Below are positions 43,101-50,594 of a DNA stretch of 51,161 nucleotides, in pieces (the first letter of the stretch is position 1; each line of letters begins with the position of its first letter). The notes under the pieces were generated by a model. That model ran no database searches. It saw only the letters and a list, made by a program, of their open reading frames with translations, and was not told where the DNA came from. The DNA is from Alphaproteobacteria bacterium (GTDB taxonomy: Bacteria; Pseudomonadota; Alphaproteobacteria; UBA9219): contig JARLJC010000300.1 in the NCBI GenBank assembly GCA_031291435.1, positions 1 to 51,161 of the forward strand, read 5' to 3'. The translations under genes were made by a program, and so were the position numbers.

Positions 43101-46100
43101 ATATCAGCACCACCGGCATCAGTACCGCCGTGCCGATGACCGCCTCGGCCTATCGCTATATCGGCGCCGGCACCGCGACGTTTGAATCCATCGCGGCGGG
43201 AACGTCGGGCCAGATTCTTACTTTGCACAACGCCTCGGCCAGCAAACTGACGCTGGCCGACCAGAGCGATTCGACCGACGCGACGACGGCTAACCGCATC
43301 ATCACCGGCACCGGGGCCGATCTGCCCATACCCGGCAACAGTTCGGTGACGATGCAATATGACGGCACCACCGGCCGCTGGCGCGTGACCGGTTCCTCAA
43401 ACGCGGCGAAAGCTCTGGCGGCGGGCAGCGACACGCAGATTCAATACAACAATAACGGCGCGATGGCGGGCAGCAGCGGGCTGGTTTACGACTACACCAA
43501 TGGCCAGGTGGGGATCGGCACTTCGGCCCCGGGGATGCTGCTGCAGGCCGTCAGCGGCGGAGACGAATTCCACTTTGCGCTTGGCAAATCCTCGGTCACG
43601 CCTTCGATGGTCGTCCTCAATACGTCGGGCAAGGCCGCCGCGATGTCGGCGGGCACCAACGGCTCCGGCATTTCTTACGACAATACCGGCTTCTTCCAGA
43701 TCACCTCCGACAGCCACGCCAACATCGCGGGTAATACGACCGTCGGCGCAGGCACCGTGGTCATGTATATGTCGTCGGGCGGCAATGTCGGTGTCGGCAC
43801 GAATTCCTTCGGCGCGAAATTCACCGTCAACGGCAATGCCGATGTGATGGGAACCAACGGCTACCTGACCGAAATCGCCAACGACACCGGCACCGGCACC
43901 ACGGTCAATCTGCTCGCCAAGATGACCTCGAACACGGCAGTCATCGGCACCACCGGCGACACCGACGGAATGCTCGGCGTCGTCGTCGGCGGCGCGGGCA
44001 AATCCGGCAACGCGCAAATCGCCATCGAAGGTCAGGCCGCCTGTGTCTTCGACAACGCCACCACCGCCGGGGATTACGTCACTATCTCGGCCCTCACCAA
44101 CGGCCAATGCCACGACAGCGGCGTATCTCGCTCCCTCATCGCGCAGACCGTGGGCCGCGTGCTGGTCACCAACGCCTCAAGCGGCGGCACTAATAATATG
44201 ATGGTGATGCGCACCCCCGCGGCGCCCGCCACAGGCGCCCCCACCGGCACCGGCACCACCAACTATGCCGCCATCTGGAAATCCGCTACGACGCTGGGCA
44301 CCGGCACCCTCGTCGATATTGGCACCGGCGTCGGCATCGGCACCTCATCGCCTGCCGCGTCGCTTCAAATTGCAAGCGGTCAGATTTTAATGCCGGACGG
44401 CACGGCTGGAACGCCTGCCTATAGTTTCACCAACAACACCAATATGGGGATCTTCCGCAGCTCCAGTAACGTCATGGCTTTCGCCGCCGCCGGCAACAAC
44501 ATCATGAGTATCGACGCGTCCGATATTTATCTCGATAAGGCTGTAGCGGTCCGCGTCTTTAATACAACGGCCTATGTTTCAGCGGATGCCGCCCATGCCT
44601 TGCCCACCGCGACAACAGGCATGCCTTATATCGGCAACACGCAGACTTCGACCGATGGCGCTGGCGGGTTCCTTATCCTGCAGGCCAAGAACAGCGTTCC
44701 CACGGCACAGCAAGCCCTCATCGGTGCGGTAAGCGTGGCCAGCGGCAACACGCCCAATATCGTGTTTGGCCAACAGACGGGCGCCAGCACTTATGCCGAG
44801 GCCATGCGTATCTCCACCAGCGGCAACCTCGGCATCGGCACGACGACGCCGGGCGCGAAACTGACCGTCAACGGCGCCGAGGCTCTGTTATTCGGCACCG
44901 ATTATTCGACGGTGGGTATCGGCACGGCGGTGGCGCTGACCTCGGCCTCGGCCTATCGCTACACCGGTATCGGCAGCGCGACGTTTGAATCCATCGCGGC
45001 AGGCACATCGGGTCAGTTGCTGGAGTTGCACAATGCCTCGGCTTCTGCGCTGACGGTTGCCGATCAGAGCGACAGCACCGACGCGACCACGGCCAACCGC
45101 GTCATCACCGGCACCGGCAGCGATCTCGTGATGACGGCGAACAGCAGCATCACAATGCAGTATGACGGCACCACGTCGCGCTGGCGCGTGATCGGCGGTT
45201 CAGGGGGGGGTATCCCCGCAGGCACAACAGGCCAGGTGCAGTTCAACAGCGGCAGCAACACTTTCGCCGCCGACGCCAATCTGGTGTGGGACAATACCAA
45301 CAAGATTCTGGCGGCGGGCGTGGGTGCCACCGTTCCGGTTGCCACCAGCGGCACCGTGGCGGGCGTCACCGTGAATGTTATCCCGCAGGCGATCTCTCTG
45401 TCCGCAGGCGGCGTTTCCGGCGGCGTTGCCGTCGGGGCGGGCACCACGGGACAGATGGCCTATTATTCCGCTGGCACGACGCTAGCTTCGACATCGAGCC
45501 TGTATTGGGATGCGACCAATGGGCGGGTGGGGGTCGGCACTTCCGTTCCCGGCGCACCGCTGAGCATTTATTATAGCAACGCTACCTTGCCGACGACGGG
45601 AAGCGGCAGCGCTCTGACCATTTCTAACGGCGATGTAAGCACGACGTCGGCCGATGTCATTATGTTTCAGGGCGCGGACGACGGCAACGCCCAGCGGCAC
45701 GGCGGCGCCATCGTTATGGGCAAGGAAGGCGACTGGGCCTCGGCCTCGGGCAATTACCCCGGTTATCTCGGCTTTTATACGCGCGTCGGGTCGGGCGGCA
45801 ACGACACCGAAAAAATGCGCATCAGTAGCGCGGGCTATGTCGGCATCGGGACGACGAACCCCAATGTCGCCCTCAGCGTCAATGGCAGCATCAATATTCC
45901 TTTTGGCGGGGCCATCTTTCTTGGCGGCAATCTCAGCAATGGCCCGGCGATCACCACCGGCTACAGTAACACCGAATTTATCATCAATGGCGGTACGGCA
46001 GGTTTTCAGATCAATAATCAGCTCAACAATGCCGTGCTGATGTATATGAATAATTCCGGCACCACGACTTTCAGCAGCAGCGTCGCCATCGGCACGACGA

Positions 46101-46942
46101 CGACCCCGGCCACGGCTCTGGTGGTCAACGGCACGACGACATCGACGGCGTTCAGCGGCGACGGTTCGGCCCTCACCAACCTGAACGCCGGCAATCTGGC
46201 CAGCGGCACCGTCCCCACCGCCCGCCTCGGTAGTGGTACTGCTAACAGCACGACCTATCTGCGGGGCGACCAGACCTGGGCCGCGGTGGCGAGCGGCACC
46301 AACATACAGACATTTACCAGCAGCGGCACATGGACCAAACCAGGCAGCGGCAATCTTGCCTATATCGAGTGCTGGGGGGGCGGAGGGAGCGGTGGTACTG
46401 GCTCTGGTTCGGGCGGCGGCGGCGGCGGTGGTGGTGGCTATGGCTTTCGGCTTATTCTCCTTTCAGCCCTTGGCTCTACCGAAACCGTTACGGTTGGCAC
46501 AGGCGGCGCTGCCGTCTCCGCCACAAACACTTCAGGTAACTCGGGAGGCACTTCTACTTTTGGGACATGGGCCAAAGCGTATGGCGGCGGCGGCGGCGGC
46601 GCCAATGGTGGTGGTGGTGGTGCCGGCGGAACGATGGGAGCTACAGGTGCGACGGGAGCCGGAGGCGCAACTAGCCAAGATTTTGACGGTGGCCCCGGCG
46701 GGACTGCCGGTGCTTCAGCAACGGCTGGCCTTAGCAGCCATTTTGGCGGCGGCGGTGGTGGGGGCATTTATCAGTCGGGTTCAAATGCAGGAGGCGCGTC
46801 AGTTGTCGGTGGGAGCGGCGGTGCTTCAGGTGTCTCGGGCGGTACCGCTGGAAATCAACCCGGCGGTGGCGGTGGTGGACGCTACTCGAGCGGAAGCTCG
46901 GGCAAAGGCGGCGATGGGGAGTGCAAGGTCACGGTATGGTAA
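40184..46942 (+). CDS. Giant pseudopilin-like/tail-fibre-like repetitive surface protein
   Basis: A 2252-residue protein. Residues 1-26 are basic; RRG-F27/28 then starts a hydrophobic helix (about 30-49, APILYMLGLIGVGAGILF) as in type IV pilin-like proteins, though +5 is Pro, not Glu. Residues about 60-225 resemble a GspG-type pseudopilin domain (LDPWGHYYIY at 164, ITPGPDGILQTNCG, DDTI). From 240 on come fibre modules: about nine GIGTxxPxxxLxVNG motifs, NGGTGA linkers, LTNLNAGNLASGTVP and TYLRGDQTW, found in phage tail fibres. A 105-residue module (TSGQILTLHNAS to RWRVTG) occurs twice, at about 966-1071 and 1564-1672. Residues 2063-2245 are a glycine-rich tip beginning FTSSGTWTKPG. It has no S74 peptidase. 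Function as adhesin or fibre is inferred. Confidence 0.8.
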   Translation: MDDQTPIKCRRARAGRGGGFSGHARRGFGVAPILYMLGLIGVGAGILFSSYSQTIRSNIQMTNSLGVKSDLDGSATTLAATSVLGASDPSILCPPQGGAASSNCAAAPVKMTDIYPAASLGADAHVPVPASGTHDVAGLSTYAAAGGSPVEVGVFTAGAGTKQLDPWGHYYIYCRWESAANSTVNPAIMVITPGPDGILQTNCGSATAGGDDTIIRMDAANAVNRSSVWQTGTVGSSTPAVYYGSTGHQLTVDANGNLVVPGNITVNGDYTSPSGNATLSAGDFNGNVVGGTIAGSTGNFSSTFAAEGSSFSVGAGGTVSAAGGSFLVNSGGAFSAGGGNFTVGTDGALGIGSSAFTVSATGVVSAASGVVTIGTDGTITVGTSFAVAGTSGAITTATGTVNIGSALPAVPSGSSTPYLTLGKKVGSPGVYPFSVDQYGAVTSQGGFNGTLNGDVNGGSVTATTLHDSGTMQVDGNYTSAAGNITLTGGTVTAANFVGNMTIGSGGTTFTGVMPIANGGTGANNATGAIGNLTTGVTNTIPGAALVNNSVGTSQIAPTGVAAGTYNSVTVTTDGRITIGSNTPVPTGTSISDGSGEMVATGTSGLTFQIGSATVGFWNSTGFMVGTGTPTATNKLDVNGNQAIGVGYAGVKTAPANGLIVEGSTAIGTSVATTALTVNGTVTATTFSGSGSGLTGISTSAISGTLGTGNGGTGTNTTFTQGSVVFAGASGNYAQDNANFFWDATNHRLGIGTATPGAIVSINNPGTSINSFEVHANGGGGGSGLTIDQWGNSFFTGGLEATLANSIGALSGGSNDLQLETTTAGKNILLLLASGGKVAIGTSSPTTSLLDIYGGEVQVGSSGNGCSSTNGGAIRYNSGIMYYCDGSSTWQAVVSSGGGGGALGVSGGGTGDTTLTAHSVLVGEGTSPVGTAGPGAVNTVLVGMGTATDPAFSGTPTLTNLTLSGAEMLQFGVDISTTGISTAVPMTASAYRYIGAGTATFESIAAGTSGQILTLHNASASKLTLADQSDSTDATTANRIITGTGADLPIPGNSSVTMQYDGTTGRWRVTGSSNAAKALAAGSDTQIQYNNNGAMAGSSGLVYDYTNGQVGIGTSAPGMLLQAVSGGDEFHFALGKSSVTPSMVVLNTSGKAAAMSAGTNGSGISYDNTGFFQITSDSHANIAGNTTVGAGTVVMYMSSGGNVGVGTNSFGAKFTVNGNADVMGTNGYLTEIANDTGTGTTVNLLAKMTSNTAVIGTTGDTDGMLGVVVGGAGKSGNAQIAIEGQAACVFDNATTAGDYVTISALTNGQCHDSGVSRSLIAQTVGRVLVTNASSGGTNNMMVMRTPAAPATGAPTGTGTTNYAAIWKSATTLGTGTLVDIGTGVGIGTSSPAASLQIASGQILMPDGTAGTPAYSFTNNTNMGIFRSSSNVMAFAAAGNNIMSIDASDIYLDKAVAVRVFNTTAYVSADAAHALPTATTGMPYIGNTQTSTDGAGGFLILQAKNSVPTAQQALIGAVSVASGNTPNIVFGQQTGASTYAEAMRISTSGNLGIGTTTPGAKLTVNGAEALLFGTDYSTVGIGTAVALTSASAYRYTGIGSATFESIAAGTSGQLLELHNASASALTVADQSDSTDATTANRVITGTGSDLVMTANSSITMQYDGTTSRWRVIGGSGGGIPAGTTGQVQFNSGSNTFAADANLVWDNTNKILAAGVGATVPVATSGTVAGVTVNVIPQAISLSAGGVSGGVAVGAGTTGQMAYYSAGTTLASTSSLYWDATNGRVGVGTSVPGAPLSIYYSNATLPTTGSGSALTISNGDVSTTSADVIMFQGADDGNAQRHGGAIVMGKEGDWASASGNYPGYLGFYTRVGSGGNDTEKMRISSAGYVGIGTTNPNVALSVNGSINIPFGGAIFLGGNLSNGPAITTGYSNTEFIINGGTAGFQINNQLNNAVLMYMNNSGTTTFSSSVAIGTTTTPATALVVNGTTTSTAFSGDGSALTNLNAGNLASGTVPTARLGSGTANSTTYLRGDQTWAAVASGTNIQTFTSSGTWTKPGSGNLAYIECWGGGGSGGTGSGSGGGGGGGGGYGFRLILLSALGSTETVTVGTGGAAVSATNTSGNSGGTSTFGTWAKAYGGGGGGANGGGGGAGGTMGATGATGAGGATSQDFDGGPGGTAGASATAGLSSHFGGGGGGGIYQSGSNAGGASVVGGSGGASGVSGGTAGNQPGGGGGGRYSSGSSGKGGDGECKVTVW

Positions 46943-46946
46943 ATCC

Positions 46947-47024
46947 CGCGCCTGGGGACACGCGCCTGGGGACACACGCGCCTGGGGACACGCGCCTGGG
47001 GACACAATAACCATTGTGTCCCCA
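46947..47024. repeat. Four 14-base direct repeats and a hairpin after the giant gene
   Basis: CGCGCCTGGGGACA occurs four times without error (46947, 46961, 46977, 46991; a CA pair separates the second and third). It runs into a perfect 12-base inverted repeat, TGGGGACACAAT (46997-47008) and ATTGTGTCCCCA (47013-47024). Such TGGGGACA repeats are common next to REP-associated tyrosine transposases. The hairpin may also terminate transcription. Confidence 0.9.
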
Positions 47025-47080
47025 CAGAGTAGAGAATGTAGAAGTTTCAGATAACCGATTCGAGCAGTAAACAGGAAACG

Positions 47081-49492
47081 ATGAAGCAAAGGCCAAACAG
47101 CATCGGCAATATCACCGCAGGCGCATTCCTCGCGCTCGCGCTGCTGCTCGCCTCGCCGTCGGCATTCGCATCCGCCTGTACCAGCCCCAACGGCAATCCG
47201 GGCGATATCGTCTTTTCGTCCTCGACCAACATCATGGCCTATTGCAACGGCTCGGTCTGGATCAATATGGGCCAGTCGATGCCGGTCAGTTTCGGCACGC
47301 TGACGACCGGGGATTTTTGTACGGCGACCAGCGGCTCGCAGATTTCATGTACCACGGCGCAAATCGATCTGGCGTCGCAGGCAACCGGCATCCTGCCTTC
47401 GGCCAATGGTGGCACCGGCGTCAACAACGCCTATAACATTACGCTGGGCGGCGCGCTGACTACCGCCGGGGCTTTCACGACTGCGGGCGCGTTTCCGCTG
47501 ACGCTCACCACCACGGGCGCCACCAATGTGACGCTGCCAACCTCGGGCACTCTGGTCAACACAGCGGTCACGACTTTATCGAGCCTTGTTAGCATCGGCA
47601 CGGTGACGACCGGCACATGGAACGCCGATATCATCACCGTGCCTTACGGCGGCACCGGCACCAGCAGCCTCACCCTCAACGGCGTGCTGATCGGCAAGGG
47701 CACCAGCGCGGTCGCCGTCACCGCGGCGCCTTCGCAATATAACGTGCTGGTCGGCAATGTGTCGGGCGTGCCGGTGTTCGGCCAGGTTTCGCTTTCGCAA
47801 AGCGGTGCGGTCACGGGCACTTTGTCGGCGCAGAATGGCGGTACCGGCAGAGGTACGCTGACCCAATATTCCGTGCTGATCGGCAATCTGACCAGCGGCG
47901 TCGGGCAGGTGACCGGCGGCGCCGGCACCGTGCTGATCGGCAACAGCGCCGCCAATCCGAGTTTCAGCGCGACGCCCTCGCTGACCAACCTGACGCTGAC
48001 CGGCGCCGAGATGCTGTCGTTCGGCACCGATATCGGCACCACCGGGATCAGTACCGCCGTGCCGCTGGCGGGCTCGGCCTATCGCTATACTGGCGCGGGC
48101 ACCGCGACGTTCCAGAGTATCGCGGCGGGAACGTCCGGCCAGATTCTGGAACTGCATAACGCCTCGTCCTCCACGCTGACTCTGGCCGATCAGAGTGACT
48201 CGACCGACGCCACCGTCGCCAACCGCATCATCACCGGCACCGGCAACGATCTGCCGATACCGGGCAACAGTTCGGTCAGTTTGCAATATGACGGCACTAC
48301 GGCGCGCTGGCGCGTGACGGGGGCGAGCAATGCCGCCACCGTGATCGCGGCAGGCACGACGGGGCAGGTGCAGTTCAATAATAACGGCGTCCTCGGCGCC
48401 GACAGCAAAATGGCGTGGGACAATACCAACAAGATGCTGGCTGTGGGCGCGGGCGCCGCCAATCCCGTCGGCACCGCCGGCACCATGGCGGGCCTGACCG
48501 TCAATGTTATTCCTCAGGCAGTATCTCTCACCACCAGCAGCGGCGGCAGCGGCGGGTTCGCCTTCACCAGCGGTACGGCTGGCCAGATGGCCTATTATGC
48601 GGGCGCCACCACGCTCAACCCCGCGGCGACGATGTATTGGGATGCGACTAACGGGCGGCTGGGTGTTGGCACCTCGACTCCATTCGGACAGTTTGTTGTC
48701 CAAGGCGCCGGGCAGGCATCCGCAAGCTTTTCCACAAGCGGTTCTTACGCATCTTCGGTCACGCTCGCCGATTCTGGGGGCGCGGGCGGAGATGGCGGGG
48801 CCCTCTTGTTCGGGGCTGGCGCTGGAACCTGGTCCAACAACGGTGTTTTCGCTGGCATCAAAGGCTATGTTCAAAATGGAACCGGGCCGGAAGGCGATAT
48901 AGTGTTTGTGGCGCGCAATACTGCCAGCAATGCGAATACCACGCTTTCAGAAGTCATGCGTATACAGGGAGCGGGCAATGTCGGTATCGGCTCGACCATT
49001 CCGGCGACTAAACTGGATGTCACGGGCACGGTGACGGCGACGGCGTTCAGCGGCTCTGGCGCATCGCTTACATCTCTGAATGCATCCAATATCAGCAGCG
49101 GCACATTGTCGGTTTCCTATGGCGGTACTGGGGCGGCCAATCTCAACGGTTTTGTGCAGGCGGCTACAACCAACACCATCACCGTCGGCTATACCCTGAC
49201 GCCCTATAATATCGGCACGGTGTCGAGCGGCACGACGACGCTCAGCGGCGCTAACGGCAACTATCAGTATCTGACCGACAATGGCGCGTTCACGCTGGCG
49301 GCGCCTTCCAGCGATACGGCCATCGATCTGCTGGTGACCGATGGCGCATCGGCGGGCGCGATCACGTTTTCCGGCTTTACCGTCGGGTCAAGCACCGGCG
49401 ACACTTTCGATACCACAAGCGGCCACAAATTCCTGATCACCGTTGTCAGGATCAATGGTACTTCGACTTATGTTGTTAAGGCGTTACAATAA
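47081..49492 (+). CDS. Secreted tail-fibre-like repetitive protein
   Basis: An 803-residue exported protein. The Sec signal is GNITAGAFLALALLLASPSAFASA, cut near residue 28. The mature N-terminus has a Cys-bounded domain (CTSPNGNPGDIVFSSSTN and MAYCNGSVWINMG) followed by FGTLTTGDFCTATSGSQISC, repeated in the third fibre gene. The rest is made of fibre modules like those of the giant protein, including the 105-residue RWRVTG module (about residues 308-415), DNTNKMLAVGAGA, GVGTSTPFG and GSGASLTSLNASNISSGTLS. It ends with TDGASAGAITFSGFTVGS and YVVKALQ, a C-terminal domain seen in phage-like fibres. Its stop overlaps the next start by one base (TAATG). Confidence 0.82.
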   Translation: MKQRPNSIGNITAGAFLALALLLASPSAFASACTSPNGNPGDIVFSSSTNIMAYCNGSVWINMGQSMPVSFGTLTTGDFCTATSGSQISCTTAQIDLASQATGILPSANGGTGVNNAYNITLGGALTTAGAFTTAGAFPLTLTTTGATNVTLPTSGTLVNTAVTTLSSLVSIGTVTTGTWNADIITVPYGGTGTSSLTLNGVLIGKGTSAVAVTAAPSQYNVLVGNVSGVPVFGQVSLSQSGAVTGTLSAQNGGTGRGTLTQYSVLIGNLTSGVGQVTGGAGTVLIGNSAANPSFSATPSLTNLTLTGAEMLSFGTDIGTTGISTAVPLAGSAYRYTGAGTATFQSIAAGTSGQILELHNASSSTLTLADQSDSTDATVANRIITGTGNDLPIPGNSSVSLQYDGTTARWRVTGASNAATVIAAGTTGQVQFNNNGVLGADSKMAWDNTNKMLAVGAGAANPVGTAGTMAGLTVNVIPQAVSLTTSSGGSGGFAFTSGTAGQMAYYAGATTLNPAATMYWDATNGRLGVGTSTPFGQFVVQGAGQASASFSTSGSYASSVTLADSGGAGGDGGALLFGAGAGTWSNNGVFAGIKGYVQNGTGPEGDIVFVARNTASNANTTLSEVMRIQGAGNVGIGSTIPATKLDVTGTVTATAFSGSGASLTSLNASNISSGTLSVSYGGTGAANLNGFVQAATTNTITVGYTLTPYNIGTVSSGTTTLSGANGNYQYLTDNGAFTLAAPSSDTAIDLLVTDGASAGAITFSGFTVGSSTGDTFDTTSGHKFLITVVRINGTSTYVVKALQ

Positions 49493-50229
49493 TGATGAGA
49501 TGTCTTCTTCTCGCCGCTCTCATGCTGTTCGCCGGTATCGAGCCGGTGCTTGCGGTTGGTTACCCTGCAATCGCGGCAACAAACTCGAACGGGAATGCCG
49601 CCACCACTACGCAAACAGTAAACTTGCCGTCGGGAATCTCCGCTGGAGATTTGCTGATTTTTGCAATTGGTCTTCACAATATCAGCCCGTCAATCACAAC
49701 ACCAACCGGCTGGACGTTGTTACAGAATAGCGAGAGCGGAACTTCGGGTCAGAATCTTGCGACCTACTACAAGATTGCGACAGGCTCTGAAGGGGCGTCT
49801 GTTTCTGTGACAACCGTCAATGCGGCAAGTAATGCCATTTCATGGCGCATATCGGCTGGTACCTTTGATGCGGCGGTAGCCCCTGCTGTTGGATCGCCGC
49901 AATATAGCAGTACGACAACGCCCCAGGCTCCGGCGTTAACGCCATCCTGGGCGGTTTCATCAACATTGTGGATTGCCATGGTAACATGTCCCGGTGGTGC
50001 TGTATCAGCCTATCCGGCGAGTTTTACCCTCAACCAAATTGACTCATCGGCTCAGGGTGGCCTCGCCACTCCACGGCTTGGTGCCGCCGCGAGAGACGAC
50101 ACCGTGACAACCGAAACGCCCGGCACGTTTACTTGCAGCGCAACCGGCAATGATGTTGCGTATCTGGTCGGAATTAAACCGGCCGCCGCTAGGGGTGGCG
50201 TAATTAATATCCCCATTCTGGGAATGTAA
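49492..50229 (+). CDS. Secreted beta-rich protein of the fibre cluster
   Basis: A 245-residue exported protein. The signal peptide is MRCLLLAALMLFAGIEPVLAV. The mature part has the pattern PSGISAGDLLIFAIGLHN, then TTPTGWTLLQNSESGTSGQN and LATYYKIATGSEGASVSVT, a beta-sandwich-like domain common in large secreted and phage-associated proteins of unknown function. Two Cys (TCPGG and FTCSA) could form a disulfide. It is translationally coupled to the preceding fibre gene, so it may be a tip, cap or partner of it. It is followed by a repeat tract. Confidence 0.75.
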   Translation: MMRCLLLAALMLFAGIEPVLAVGYPAIAATNSNGNAATTTQTVNLPSGISAGDLLIFAIGLHNISPSITTPTGWTLLQNSESGTSGQNLATYYKIATGSEGASVSVTTVNAASNAISWRISAGTFDAAVAPAVGSPQYSSTTTPQAPALTPSWAVSSTLWIAMVTCPGGAVSAYPASFTLNQIDSSAQGGLATPRLGAAARDDTVTTETPGTFTCSATGNDVAYLVGIKPAAARGGVINIPILGM

Positions 50230-50365
50230 AATCCCGCACCAATTTCGGGGACAATTTCGCGATTGCAATTATGTAATTAGGGTAATTACGTAATTACGGT
50301 GACATAATTACGGTGGGAATTCCGGTGGAATTACGGTGACAGAATTACGGTGACAGTGCACTAAA
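50228..50365. repeat. AATTACGGTGACA direct repeats after the third cluster gene
   Basis: AATTACGGTGACA occurs at 50292-50304, 50329-50341 and 50343-50355, with diverged copies at 50306-50318 and after. The tract starts with AATCCCGCACC..GGGGACA, nearly the same junction as after the giant gene (AATCCCGCGCC..GGGGACA). Motifs of this kind are common near REP-associated tyrosine transposases. No such gene is in the window. Confidence 0.8.
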
Positions 50366-50410
50366 TAGAATCGTAATTGTGAGTAAGATCGCGGCTCGCA
50401 GTCCGGCTCA

Positions 50411-50594
50411 TTCCGAAATCGAATCAATTTGTCTCAAACATCCGGAAAAATCGGGCAATTGCAGGGCATTACGCTTGCCCGAACCTTGATACATCCTTAA
50501 TAATTCAGGCGCAGATTCAGAAGTTGATTCGCAAAGGCTGCGCGCCTGACGAAGGTGTTGCCGCATGTATGGTAGATATATGTTACGGGGGCCG
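50411..50594 (+). promoter_or_regulatory. Second copy of the fibre-gene upstream element, with promoter
   Basis: Positions 50411-50555 match 39975-40115. Within it TTGCCC (50475-50480) and TAATAA (50498-50503) are 17 bases apart, a good sigma70 promoter candidate; the matching site upstream of the giant gene is TGGCCT-17-TAATAC. An ACGGGGG run lies just before the ATG. Confidence 0.5.

Noticed and set aside
46947-47004. Short CRISPR array
   Set aside because: The 14-base units are head-to-tail with zero or two bases between, so there are no spacers.
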